A stretch of 64,000 nt of DNA from CALBJU01 sp965247125 (GTDB taxonomy: Bacteria; Bacteroidota; Rhodothermia; Rhodothermales; UBA10348). A program made the translations under genes and the position numbers. The notes beneath the pieces are model-generated. The model had not been told where the DNA came from and searched no databases. It saw nothing but the letters and a program-made list of their open reading frames with translations. Position 1 is the stretch's first letter; each line of letters begins with the position of its first letter. The DNA is taken from positions 124,001 to 188,000 of the forward strand of contig CBDFGO010000002.1 of NCBI GenBank assembly GCA_965247125.1, in the 5' to 3' direction. Of the stretch, positions 30,459-39,618 are shown in pieces.

Positions 30459-30711
30459 CCGGATCTGTCCGACAGATCCATGCGCTTGATTGGGAAGCTC
30501 AGCGTTCTAACCAGGATCGTATCTGGGACGGCTCACGAGAGCAATCATTCAATAGGAATGATGGGACCGAAAAGGTGTTTGGTTGCCACTAGATGTGGTT
30601 ATTCGAATCGATACGAAGCGGGCGCCACGCAGAACAGCCTTTGAATCGAACTGCTAGAAAAAAAGCACATGAAAGAGCTACGCCCTATTGACATCGGCCT
30701 TCTTAAAGGTG
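30459..30711 (+). ncRNA. Candidate seekRNA/bridge RNA region of the IS1111-type element
   Basis: The 253-bp non-coding tail after the transposase gene is where IS1111-group elements are known to encode their guide RNA. It contains short inverted repeats (GGATCTGTCC, GACAGATCC near 30462-30480) and is conserved in all three copies, more so than expected for spacer. The RNA itself is inferred, not shown. Confidence 0.5.
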
Positions 30712-30856
30712 TTATGCCGCACGATTCGAATTATGAACAGCAGTTCGACTCACTAGTCCTTGGCTTCGTAAGAAATAGCCAAGAAATGATTCGGTCAAGA
30801 TGTGTGACAAAGAGTGACCTTCACCGCTCCTTCCCACCACACAGATCTCGTATCCG

Positions 30857-30940
30857 CTACAAAGTCGATCCATTGCGGATGATTTGTATATACGTTCGAA
30901 TCCCACGACCGAGATTCTCAACACTGATCTTTTCGTTGGT
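30857..30940 (-). pseudogene. 3' end of the M20 peptidase gene, duplicated fragment in unit 1
   Basis: On the minus strand, the fragment reads TNEKISVENLGRGIRTYIQI followed by a short tail and TAG. It is the C-terminus of the peptidase whose body is at 38197-39618. Here it is an orphan because the tandem duplication copied only the end of the gene. Confidence 0.75.
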
Positions 30941-32324
30941 GAGTTAACCCCGAAAGTTGTGTACGGGTGAAAAAGGTATAGGCGGCGTATCCTGATGATG
31001 ATTACGTCATTGTCAATCCGAAGATTGGAGGATACACCGCCCATGAAGACGAATAACGCACACGAGAACGAGAACTACAATAGCACAGAGGATGTGTTGA
31101 CAGAAGTATTGCGAACAGGGGCCGCAAAGATGCTGGCCACAGCCGTTGAGGCCGAGGTTGAAGCTTTCTGCCAGCGCTACCAGTTCCTGCGCGACGAAGA
31201 GAATCGCCACCGCATCGTTCGCAATGGATATCTGCCAGAGAGGAAGATTTTGACTGGTATCGGGGAGGTCGCTGTAAAGATGCCCCGCATACGCGACCGT
31301 ACGGGTCGGGGTGAGGATAGAATCGGTTTCCGCAGTTCGATACTACCAGCCTACCTCCGCAAGAGCCGCTCGCTTGAGGCTCTCATTCCATGGTTGTACC
31401 TGAAGGGAGTTTCAACGGGCGGCTTTGAGGCAGCGCTCTCGGCCCTTGTTGGTCCTGATGCCCCAGGGCTGACCTCCTCGACGATTGCGCGCCTGAAGAC
31501 GCTTTGGACAAGGGAGCACGAAGACTGGCAAAAGCGGAGCCTGAAGGAGAAGCACTACGTCTATTTCTGGGCCGACGGTATTCACGTAAACGTACGCATG
31601 GATAAACAGAAACTGTGTCTGCTGGTCGTGATCGGCGCTACGGCCGATGGAAGGAAGGAGCTTATAGCACTCGAGGACGGCTTTCGCGAGAGCAAGCAGT
31701 CGTGGCGAGAGTTGCTCCTGGAGCTGAGGCACCGCGGGCTGGATCAAGGACCGAAGCTGGCTGTTGCCGATGGAGCCATGGGATTCTGGAGTGCTCTCGC
31801 AGAAGTTTATCCCGAGACGCGAGCCGCACGCTGTTGGGTGCACAAGACAGCAAATGTGCTCAACCGCCTGCCCAAGTCCGTTCAGAAGAAGGCAAAAGGT
31901 CACCTCACGCAGATCTATACAGCAGAAACAAAAAAGCAGGCAGAGAGCGCCCTTCTGTTTTTCATCAAAGCCTACCAGCAAAAGTATCCGAAAGCAGCAG
32001 AGATTCTGGTGAAAGACCGAGAAGAACTGCTCGCTTTTTATGACTTTCCGGCAGAACACTGGATCCATCTTCGGAGCACAAATCCGATCGAATCTACGTT
32101 CGCGACCGTGCGCCTCAGGACCGCCAAAACGAGGGGATGTCTGAGCCGAGAAACAGCTCTTGCAATGGCCTTCCGTCTATGTAAAGAGGCTCGGAAGAAG
32201 TGGAGGAAACTGAATGCACCGCACCTATTGCAACTTGTAAAAAAAGGAATCAAATTCACCGACGGAATTACATCAGAACGACACGCTGCCTAAACCTTCC
32301 ATACACAACTTTTGGGCATAGCTC
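30941..32324 (+). mobile_element. IS256-family element, copy c (right end is the tandem-duplication junction)
   Basis: Complete 1384-bp copy. The left flank is TTCGTTGGT, the same 9-mer that flanks both sides of copy d; its right side instead joins the IS3 element at TTCATCGG. TTC is shared by the two sequences at the junction. Confidence 0.92.
31043..32293 (+). CDS. IS256-family transposase, copy c
   Basis: 416 residues; one substitution near the C-terminus (KEARKKW instead of KEAQKKW in the other copies). Confidence 0.93.
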   Translation: MKTNNAHENENYNSTEDVLTEVLRTGAAKMLATAVEAEVEAFCQRYQFLRDEENRHRIVRNGYLPERKILTGIGEVAVKMPRIRDRTGRGEDRIGFRSSILPAYLRKSRSLEALIPWLYLKGVSTGGFEAALSALVGPDAPGLTSSTIARLKTLWTREHEDWQKRSLKEKHYVYFWADGIHVNVRMDKQKLCLLVVIGATADGRKELIALEDGFRESKQSWRELLLELRHRGLDQGPKLAVADGAMGFWSALAEVYPETRAARCWVHKTANVLNRLPKSVQKKAKGHLTQIYTAETKKQAESALLFFIKAYQQKYPKAAEILVKDREELLAFYDFPAEHWIHLRSTNPIESTFATVRLRTAKTRGCLSRETALAMAFRLCKEARKKWRKLNAPHLLQLVKKGIKFTDGITSERHAA

Positions 32325-32397
32325 TTCATCGGACAGTCTGAACAACAAATAAGGTGGAGTCTTGCGATCTTATCACCCTCAAGAAAGGATACAAACG

Positions 32398-32685
32398 ATG
32401 AGTCGCAAAAGAAGAAACCACAGCAACACATTCAAAGCGAACGTAGCGCTGGCGGCGGTCAAAGGAGACCGCACAATGGCTGAGTTGGCAGACCAGTTCC
32501 AGGTTCATCCGAATCAGATTCAGACCTGGAAAAAGAAGCTGATTCAGGACGCTGAAGAGGTCTTTGAAAAAGGGTATTCCAGAAAGCACAACGAGGAGGG
32601 CCAGATCAAGGAGCTTCACGCCAAGATTGGCGAGCTTTCGATGGAGAAGGATTTTTTATCCAAAGCGCTCGGTCGCACCCAGTAG
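32398..32685 (+). CDS. IS3-family OrfA, copy C'
   Basis: 95 residues, same protein as copy C but with silent differences, for example GAATCAG for GAACCAG. Confidence 0.9.
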   Translation: MSRKRRNHSNTFKANVALAAVKGDRTMAELADQFQVHPNQIQTWKKKLIQDAEEVFEKGYSRKHNEEGQIKELHAKIGELSMEKDFLSKALGRTQ

Positions 32686-32699
32686 GTGAGCGCCGCCAA

Positions 32700-33527
32700 A
32701 TGATCGACCCAATCCACGACCTCTCCATCAAACGGCAGTGCAATCTGCTGGAGCTGAATCGCTCAACGGCCTACTACAAGCCGGTGGGCGAGAGCAAAGA
32801 GAACCTGGCCGTGATGAAAAAACTGGATGAGCTCTACATCGAACGTCCCACGCGAGGATCGCGCACCATGAAGGATGCGCTCGAGGACAGAGGTATTTTT
32901 GTGGGCCGCCATCGAATCCGGCGATTAATGCGTCTGATGGGCCTTATTGCCATTTATCCTAAGAAACGGACCTCGATTCCGGGAAAAGGTCACAAGATTT
33001 ATCCGTATCTCTTGCGTAAGCTCAACGTGACGCGGCCCCGGCAGGTTTACGCAAGCGACATCACATTCATTCCGATGAAAAGGGGATTCGTTTACCTGGT
33101 CGCCGTCATTGACTGGTACAGCCGAAAAGTGCTCTCGCGCCGGATCTCCAATACGATGGACACCGACTTCTGTGTGGAAGCTCTCGAAGAAGCAATCGCC
33201 GTGTATGGAGCGCCAGAGATCTTCAATACGGATCAGGGCAGCCAGTTCACACCCGTGGCCTTTACTGATGTTCTGAAGAATCATGACATCAAAATCTCTA
33301 TGGATGGCAAAGGACGCTGGATGGACAACGTGTTCGTTGAACGTCTGTGGCGTAGCCTGAAATATGAAGAGGTGTACCTTAAAGCCTATGACAGTGTGGC
33401 TGAAGCCCGCAAATCCATTGCTGTATACTTCGACTACTTCAATAACGAAAGGCGACACAGCTCACACGGAAGAAAGACCCCTGATCACGTATTTTTTAAT
33501 CACCAGCCGCTTCAAGAAGCAGCATAA
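32700..33527 (+). CDS. IS3-family OrfB transposase, copy C'
   Basis: 275 residues with the common MIDPIHDLSIKR start, unlike its tandem counterpart copy C. This points to gene conversion with another copy after duplication. Confidence 0.92.
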   Translation: MIDPIHDLSIKRQCNLLELNRSTAYYKPVGESKENLAVMKKLDELYIERPTRGSRTMKDALEDRGIFVGRHRIRRLMRLMGLIAIYPKKRTSIPGKGHKIYPYLLRKLNVTRPRQVYASDITFIPMKRGFVYLVAVIDWYSRKVLSRRISNTMDTDFCVEALEEAIAVYGAPEIFNTDQGSQFTPVAFTDVLKNHDIKISMDGKGRWMDNVFVERLWRSLKYEEVYLKAYDSVAEARKSIAVYFDYFNNERRHSSHGRKTPDHVFFNHQPLQEAA

Positions 33528-33626
33528 TCAATCCGCAAGATTCCACCTAAGACCCTGTCCAGTTTTATAGGACCATCTCTCTATGTTTTGTATCATGCTC
33601 AGACGTCTTTCCCCACCTATCTGTGA

Positions 33627-34187
33627 ATGATTGTGAATACGAATTTTCTGCGTTCAATTCTTTCTTCTCTGGTTTGCTGTCTGTTGTTGGTAGTCGCTGT
33701 CGGGTGTTCTGATGGTCGATCTGAAGAGTCACATGGTGAATCAGAAGGTGTGTCTGAATCCACTGAGCACGACGGAGAAAACGAGACAGAACATCAAGGT
33801 GAATCCCATGACGAAAGTGGCGAAGAAGATGGTACTCAGAATGCTCTTGGTGAGACATACGACCATGTGCGATTGGGCACAAGGCTAATTCTTAACTATG
33901 ACGAGGAGTCAAATAGATTCCTCGGGTCTGTCGAAAATGTGAGTGACAACACCTTGCATAACGTCCGTGTTGAAGTGCACCTTTCGAACGGGGTTGAACT
34001 CGGTCCTACCGAGAGAACTAGTCTGGCGCTTGGTCAAAAAGTTGATGTTTCGCTTCACGCTGGGTCCGGCGATTTTGAGAGCTATAGTGCCCACGCTGAA
34101 GTAGGAGGAAATGGCGAGGAAGGTGAACACTCTGTAGAAGGAAGTGCGGAAAGTGAGCACTCCCATGAGGAAGGAGAAGAGCACTAG
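33627..34187 (+). CDS. FxLYD-like lipoprotein, His/Glu-rich (unit 2)
   Basis: Second copy of the 186-residue lipoprotein, identical in protein sequence to the one at 27755-28315. Function as discussed there. Retention of an unchanged product while neighbours have diverged is compatible with selection or recent homogenisation. Confidence 0.75.
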   Translation: MIVNTNFLRSILSSLVCCLLLVVAVGCSDGRSEESHGESEGVSESTEHDGENETEHQGESHDESGEEDGTQNALGETYDHVRLGTRLILNYDEESNRFLGSVENVSDNTLHNVRVEVHLSNGVELGPTERTSLALGQKVDVSLHAGSGDFESYSAHAEVGGNGEEGEHSVEGSAESEHSHEEGEEH

Positions 34188-34232
34188 GACGTGCCATAGG
34201 AAGAGTCTGCCAAGGCCCCCACAAGTGAGGAG

Positions 34233-34311
34233 GGATAACGGTTTGCGATCTGCGGACGGGAGTGTTAGCGACCACAGGCGTTAGACTGACCACAGAATCG
34301 CTTTGTTAGGC
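34233..34311 (+). other. attC-like site (short type), unit 2
   Basis: Counterpart of 28361-28439 with one change in the right stem arm (CCACAG for CCGCAG), which weakens one pair of the inner stem. Confidence 0.78.
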
Positions 34312-34320
34312 CGCTGCGCA

Positions 34321-35070
34321 TCACATATTGGCCTGTAACGCTATGTAAACACCGACTGGGTCTCGAATGACGGCGTGCCCGGCGTCAGTCGATCCCTTGA
34401 TGATCTCACCGCCGCCCTCGCGAACGAGTCGAAGACTCTCCTCGAAGTCATCGACAGGCAGACTAAGTATCCAAACGGGTGGGATTTCCGCTTTATCACC
34501 GCCCGCATGGCAGATTTCCGCCGCAGACACACCGGCGGGTCGCAGCATTTCGAATCCCCCGTCGACGTCGGCCGAGCCTGTCGACCATCCGACGACCTGT
34601 TCGTAGAATTCGCACGTCGACGAGACGTCCGAAACCACAAGCGTCAGCCAGGAAATACGACCAACGTTTTCAGGTTGGTCTGCGGCCTCCGATTCGGCCC
34701 CAACGACGGGGATTAAGCCGAATGCAGCGCCCATGGGGTCTACAAGAACGGCCCATTGACTTTGACCGTCCTCGCTCTTGCCGTGCATAAGCTCGCTGCC
34801 ACCAAGTTCGAGGGCGCGTGCCGCACTGGCACCAACGTCGGAAACCTGGAAGTGCGGCATCCATTGCAAGGGGAGAGCCTCGTATTCTGGGGCGCGTGCC
34901 CCCAAGCCGATGACCGGTGCGCCTCGATTGTTCCTCAGATCGTCACGCCAAAGGGGGGCACTCCCTGTCGTTAGGATCTGTGAGTAGAAGCTGAGTTCCT
35001 GCTCATGCTCTGGCACCGCAATATCTGCGCTGAGGACTCCACCGACGCCGCGGGCAAATGGATTTCGCAT
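34321..35070 (-). CDS. Two-domain VOC protein, unit 2
   Basis: Same protein as at 28449-29198; a silent difference is visible in the central part (ACGACC versus ACGGCC on the plus strand). Start chosen by the same GAGG ribosome-binding site. Confidence 0.8.
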   Translation of the reverse strand: MRNPFARGVGGVLSADIAVPEHEQELSFYSQILTTGSAPLWRDDLRNNRGAPVIGLGARAPEYEALPLQWMPHFQVSDVGASAARALELGGSELMHGKSEDGQSQWAVLVDPMGAAFGLIPVVGAESEAADQPENVGRISWLTLVVSDVSSTCEFYEQVVGWSTGSADVDGGFEMLRPAGVSAAEICHAGGDKAEIPPVWILSLPVDDFEESLRLVREGGGEIIKGSTDAGHAVIRDPVGVYIALQANM

Positions 35071-35132
35071 GACCACCTCACCTGAATTGAATGCACAAGA
35101 AGTTAAACGGGGCTACAACCACAACCCAGTCG

Positions 35133-35234
35133 GCCTAACGGCTGGCGGATTTGCGGCGAGCATTCGCTCACCTTCCAGAAAGTAATCGATTCCAACCAAC
35201 TCAGCCAGTCGTGCGAGCCCGCAACATGCGCTTG
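35133..35234 (+). other. attC-like site (long type), interrupted by IS1111-type element, unit 2
   Basis: Counterpart of 29261-29362 but with about eight substitutions, concentrated in the central loop (CCTTCCAG for CCTATCAG, CGATTCCAACCAAC for CGTTTCAGACCGAC). Its missing TTATGC end is at 36584. Confidence 0.75.
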
Positions 35235-35304
35235 ATATTTCCAAGAAGGCCCCTGCCTCCGACATTAGGAGTGCATAGATCTAACTCAAAAACAGAGGCA
35301 CCTC

Positions 35305-36330
35305 ATGGAAACAGTCTATTTCACGGGTATCGATCAGCATAAGCGAACAAGCTTTCTGACCACACTCGATTCAGACGGAGATATCGTACGCTCCGTAAAA
35401 CTCAAAAACAATCCGGATTCGATTCGGGCCTACTTCCGAACCCTTCCAGGAGAGCACCACGCAACCGTTGAAACGACAACGGGCTGGTACTGGATGAACG
35501 ATCTGCTCGAACGAGAAGGAGTTGATCTCAGCCTGGCCCACGCCAAGTTTGTCAAGGCGATATCCTACGCGAAGGTCAAAACCGACAAGGTCGATGCGCA
35601 CACACTGGCTCAGCTGCTCAGGGTGGGATTGATCCCGGAAGCACACAAAATATCATCGGAGATGCGCGATGTCCGAGACACGCTTCGCACTCGTCTGCAC
35701 CTGGTCGAGAAACGAGTATCGGCACAAAACTCGGTGCACCGGGTGCTCGAGAAGTTCAACACAGATTCAGTTGATGATTTGCCTGAACTCTTTCGTCTTC
35801 AGGCTGGCCTTCACTCCGAACGAGTGGCATTGATCAACGAGCAGATCAAGATGATCGACCGGGCGCTAAATGCCCTTCTTCTTGATAGTGAAGACATTCA
35901 GCGACTGCTCTGGATTCCGGGTATTGGAAGGCTGAACGCATTTACGATCTATCTCGAAGTCGATGGCATCGAACGCTTTGCGAGCGTGAAGAACTTCTAT
36001 TCCTACTGCCGCCTCGTTCCGGGAGCGCATAACTCAGGCGGCAAAACGCGCCACCGATCCTCGAAAGAGGGCAACAAGTATCTCAAGATTGCTTTCTCGC
36101 ACGCGGCCACGCGGGCCATCCAGTACTACCCCATCGTGAAAAAGTATTATCACCGCATGGCCAGAAAGAAAGGAGCGCCCATTGCCCGTGCGCTCGTGGC
36201 CAAAGAAATCGCAAGGTCCGTTTACTTCGTGCTCCAGACGGATAAGCCGTATAACCAACTATTCAAAGGAATGAGATTGGAACGCTCCAAGCTCTCCTCG
36301 TGGCCTCGCAGGGCAAGCCCCGATGCATAA
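35305..36330 (+). CDS. IS1111-type transposase, unit 2
   Basis: 341 residues, identical in protein sequence to the unit 1 copy, with silent changes such as GAAGCA for GAAGCC and GAAGTC for GAGGTC. Confidence 0.92.
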   Translation: METVYFTGIDQHKRTSFLTTLDSDGDIVRSVKLKNNPDSIRAYFRTLPGEHHATVETTTGWYWMNDLLEREGVDLSLAHAKFVKAISYAKVKTDKVDAHTLAQLLRVGLIPEAHKISSEMRDVRDTLRTRLHLVEKRVSAQNSVHRVLEKFNTDSVDDLPELFRLQAGLHSERVALINEQIKMIDRALNALLLDSEDIQRLLWIPGIGRLNAFTIYLEVDGIERFASVKNFYSYCRLVPGAHNSGGKTRHRSSKEGNKYLKIAFSHAATRAIQYYPIVKKYYHRMARKKGAPIARALVAKEIARSVYFVLQTDKPYNQLFKGMRLERSKLSSWPRRASPDA

Positions 36331-36583
36331 CTGGATCTGTCCGACAGATCCATGCGCTTGATTGGGAAGCTCAGCGTTCTAACCAGGATCGTATCTGGGA
36401 CGGCTCACGAGAGCAATCATTCAATAGGAATGATGGGACCGAAAAGGTGTTTGGTTGCCACTAGATGTGGTTATTCGAATCGATACGAAGCGGGCGCCAC
36501 GCAGAACAGCCTTTGAATCGAACTGCTAGAAAAAAAGCACATGAAAGAGCTACGCCCTATTGACATCGGCCTTCTTAAAGGTG
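36331..36583 (+). ncRNA. Candidate seekRNA/bridge RNA region, unit 2 copy
   Basis: Same tail as 30459-30711 with one visible difference just after the transposase stop. Guide RNA inferred from position only. Confidence 0.45.
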
Positions 36584-36728
36584 TTATGCCGCACGATTCG
36601 AATTATGAACAGCAGTTCGACTCACTAGTCCTTGGCTTCGTAAGAAATAGCCAAGAAATGATTCGGTCAAGATGTGTGACAAAGAGTGACCTTCACCGCT
36701 CCTTCCCACCACACAGATCTCGTATCCG

Positions 36729-36812
36729 CTACAAAGTCGATCCATTGCGGATGATTTGTATATACGTTCGAATCCCACGACCGAGATTCTCAACACTGAT
36801 CTTTTCGTTGGT
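36729..36812 (-). pseudogene. M20 peptidase gene, 3' part downstream of IS256 insertion
   Basis: Encodes TNE plus the last 24 residues (KISVENLGRGIRTYIQIIRN and a short tail) and the TAG at 36729-36731. Removing IS256 copy d and one copy of its TTCGTTGGT duplication joins this to the main part at 38197 in frame. Confidence 0.85.
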
Positions 36813-38196
36813 GAGTTAACCCCGAAAGTTGTGTACGGGTGAAAAAGGTATAGGCGGCGTATCCTGATGATGATTACGTCATTGTCAATCCGAAGATTGG
36901 AGGATACACCGCCCATGAAGACGAATAACGCACACGAGAACGAGAACTACAATAGCACAGAGGATGTGTTGACAGAAGTATTGCGAACAGGGGCCGCAAA
37001 GATGCTGGCCACAGCCGTTGAGGCCGAGGTTGAAGCTTTCTGCCAGCGCTACCAGTTCCTGCGCGACGAAGAGAATCGCCACCGCATCGTTCGCAATGGA
37101 TATCTGCCAGAGAGGAAGATTTTGACTGGTATCGGGGAGGTCGCTGTAAAGATGCCCCGCATACGCGACCGTACGGGTCGGGGTGAGGATAGAATCGGTT
37201 TCCGCAGTTCGATACTACCAGCCTACCTCCGCAAGAGCCGCTCGCTTGAGGCTCTCATTCCATGGTTGTACCTGAAGGGAGTTTCAACGGGCGGCTTTGA
37301 GGCAGCGCTCTCGGCCCTTGTTGGTCCTGATGCCCCAGGGCTGACCTCCTCGACGATTGCGCGCCTGAAGACGCTTTGGACAAGGGAGCACGAAGACTGG
37401 CAAAAGCGGAGCCTGAAGGAGAAGCACTACGTCTATTTCTGGGCCGACGGTATTCACGTAAACGTACGCATGGATAAACAGAAACTGTGTCTGCTGGTCG
37501 TGATCGGCGCTACGGCCGATGGAAGGAAGGAGCTTATAGCACTCGAGGACGGCTTTCGCGAGAGCAAGCAGTCGTGGCGAGAGTTGCTCCTGGAGCTGAG
37601 GCACCGCGGGCTGGATCAAGGACCGAAGCTGGCTGTTGCCGATGGAGCCATGGGATTCTGGAGTGCTCTCGCAGAAGTTTATCCCGAGACGCGAGCCGCA
37701 CGCTGTTGGGTGCACAAGACAGCAAATGTGCTCAACCGCCTGCCCAAGTCCGTTCAGAAGAAGGCAAAAGGTCACCTCACGCAGATCTATACAGCAGAAA
37801 CAAAAAAGCAGGCAGAGAGCGCCCTTCTGTTTTTCATCAAAGCCTACCAGCAAAAGTATCCGAAAGCAGCAGAGATTCTGGTGAAAGACCGAGAAGAACT
37901 GCTCGCTTTTTATGACTTTCCGGCAGAACACTGGATCCATCTTCGGAGCACAAATCCGATCGAATCTACGTTCGCGACCGTGCGCCTCAGGACCGCCAAA
38001 ACGAGGGGATGTCTGAGCCGAGAAACAGCTCTTGCAATGGCCTTCCGTCTATGTAAAGAGGCTCAGAAGAAGTGGAGGAAACTGAATGCACCGCACCTAT
38101 TGCAACTTGTAAAAAAAGGAATCAAATTCACCGACGGAATTACATCAGAACGACACGCTGCCTAAACCTTCCATACACAACTTTTGGGCATAGCTC
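36813..38196 (+). mobile_element. IS256-family element, copy d, with intact 9-bp target duplication
   Basis: Flanked by TTCGTTGGT at 36804-36812 and 38197-38205. It sits in the M20 peptidase gene 24 codons before the stop. This proves the true element ends and a 9-bp duplication for this family. Confidence 0.95.
36915..38165 (+). CDS. IS256-family transposase, copy d
   Basis: 416 residues, intact; matches the majority sequence. Confidence 0.93.
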   Translation: MKTNNAHENENYNSTEDVLTEVLRTGAAKMLATAVEAEVEAFCQRYQFLRDEENRHRIVRNGYLPERKILTGIGEVAVKMPRIRDRTGRGEDRIGFRSSILPAYLRKSRSLEALIPWLYLKGVSTGGFEAALSALVGPDAPGLTSSTIARLKTLWTREHEDWQKRSLKEKHYVYFWADGIHVNVRMDKQKLCLLVVIGATADGRKELIALEDGFRESKQSWRELLLELRHRGLDQGPKLAVADGAMGFWSALAEVYPETRAARCWVHKTANVLNRLPKSVQKKAKGHLTQIYTAETKKQAESALLFFIKAYQQKYPKAAEILVKDREELLAFYDFPAEHWIHLRSTNPIESTFATVRLRTAKTRGCLSRETALAMAFRLCKEAQKKWRKLNAPHLLQLVKKGIKFTDGITSERHAA

Positions 38197-39618
38197 TTCG
38201 TTGGTACCGTGAAAACCAGAGAGGTCATCTGTTTTTTGCACCATCGGATTAAATCGGAATGAGTTTTCTGCGACCCTACTATAGTGCCTGGTATCAGAGC
38301 CTGCAATCATAAGCCCGGGCGTCACCACTACCTCTCCATAAATCTGGCGAACCGCGAGATCGATTGCCTTGAATCCGGGTGAATTCCAGTCCGATACGGC
38401 AGAGGCGGGTCGACCCGAGCCGTGCTGTCGCACCTCGATGTGTTCACTTTCAACCACAGATTTAACGTGGCTAACAACGCTTTCGACGGTATCGCGAGGA
38501 TGGATCCTGAAATTAACCGTCGCAATTGCTTCTGAAGGCAATACGTTTGTCTTTACGCTGGCTGACAACATGGTAGGCGCTGTGGTCGTTCTCAGAACTG
38601 CGTTTCCGAAGTTGAGCTTAGACATCTGTTTATCAATGACGCTGCGGAAGATCCACAGATTGGCAAAGACCACTTTATAACCGAAGGGCATGAAACGGCT
38701 CGCTGAATCGAAAACCTGTAGACTTAAGCCCGTCAAACCGCCGGGAATCGGATGATCTTCAAGTTTTACGATAGCCGCGGAGAGTCTTCCAACAGCTGTC
38801 TCAGTAGACGGCATGGACGAATGTCCACCAGACGCCTTGGCTACGATTTCAAGCGTAACACTCCCCTTTTCTGCAACGTTTATCGCGGCTACAAGCGGAT
38901 CTACTCCGGGAAACATCCCATCGAGAAGGAAAGAACCTTCATCCAACGACCACTCCAAATGTACCGCCTGGCTCTCAAGGTAATTCGCTACGTTCGCCGC
39001 GCCGTTGTTTCCACCGAGCTCCTCGTCGTGTCCGAAACTAAGATAAATGGTTCGGTCGGGGACAAAACCCGACTGTATCAATACTGAGGCCGCTTCCATC
39101 AATGCGATCACGGCGCTCTTGTCATCCTGGGTTCCGCGTCCCCACACGATGCCATCAACGATTGCCCCATCGAAGGCAGGATGAGACCAATGATCTTCTG
39201 TGCCCGGACTGACGGGTACTACGTCGTAGTGGCCACTTAGTAAAATCGGTTTGACGTTCGTCTTTTGACCCGTCCACCGATACAGCAATGTGTAATCGCC
39301 CACTATCTCAAGATTCATCACTTCGTGGACTTCTGGATAAGAAAGCTTCAGCCAGTCAATGAAGCCCGAAAATTCATCTGGCATAAAGTCTGCCGCATTC
39401 TGGGGGGAGACTGTCTTAAACCTCACCGCTTCGCTCAAATGACGAGCTGCAACCGAATTATCAAATTCGATCTTGATCTCTGATATAGCTTCCCGAGACT
39501 CGGGTTGATGAAACCAAGCGCGGACCAGAATCACTGCAATGAACAAGCTGATCATTACCGAAAAGGCACGCCAGATATATCTCTTCAATATTTGCATAGA
39601 CTGCTGCTGAATACTCAT
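38197..39618 (-). pseudogene. M20-family metallopeptidase (carboxypeptidase S type), 5' and main part, interrupted by IS256
   Basis: The 474 codons here plus 24 at 36729-36803 give an original protein of about 498 residues. A membrane anchor is near the N-terminus (VMISLFIAVILVRAW). Metal and catalytic residues of the M20 fold are present: LLSGHYDVVPV (His and catalytic Asp), WGRGTQDDKSA (bridging Asp), GHDEELGG (Glu pair), and GGHSS in the dimerisation domain. The enzyme would cleave a C-terminal or N-acyl amino acid in the periplasm or at the membrane. The insertion replaces the last 24 residues by about 18 IS-encoded ones, so some activity is conceivable. The gene points against the cassette direction. 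Confidence 0.85.

Larger units (their letters stand above)
29363..30711 (+). mobile_element. IS1111-type (IS110-family) element in attC, unit 1
   Basis: About 1349 bp bounded by the two halves of an attC site. Subterminal inverted repeats are CCAAGAAGG (29369-29377) and CCTTCTTAAAGG (30698-30709), as in the IS1111 group. The non-coding part is short on the left (about 70 bp) and long on the right (about 253 bp). The transposase reads along the attC direction. Known IS1111-attC elements target integron cassette sites; this family looks like a member. Confidence 0.85.
26453..32324 (+). repeat. Tandem duplication, unit 1 (5872 bp)
   Basis: Every position from 26453 to 32324 has its counterpart 5872 bp downstream with no insertion or deletion. 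The unit holds most of an IS3 element, an FxLYD-like lipoprotein gene, an attC site, a VOC gene, a second attC carrying an IS1111-type element, the 3' end of an M20 peptidase gene, and an IS256 element whose right end is the duplication breakpoint. Scattered substitutions distinguish the units, so this is not a simple assembly artefact. Confidence 0.9.
32325..33580 (+). mobile_element. IS3-family element, group 1, copy C' (left end missing)
   Basis: Copy within tandem unit 2. The first 14 bases of the left terminal repeat are absent, so it abuts IS256 copy c directly. The element probably cannot transpose by itself, though its genes are intact. Confidence 0.9.
35235..36583 (+). mobile_element. 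IS1111-type (IS110-family) element in attC, unit 2
   Basis: Collinear copy of 29363-30711 with the same subterminal repeats and attC junctions. Its non-coding tail is 36331-36583. Confidence 0.85.
32325..38196 (+). repeat. Tandem duplication, unit 2 (5872 bp)
   Basis: Collinear with 26453-32324 at a constant offset. Differences between the units cluster in the IS3 genes and in the long attC site (about nine substitutions within 110 bp), with only isolated changes elsewhere. The right end is IS256 copy d, followed by TTCGTTGGT. Confidence 0.9.

Noticed and set aside
38140..39618. M20 peptidase as an intact 492-residue gene
   Set aside because: The last 18 codons belong to the IS256 terminal region; the native C-terminus lies on the other side of the element.
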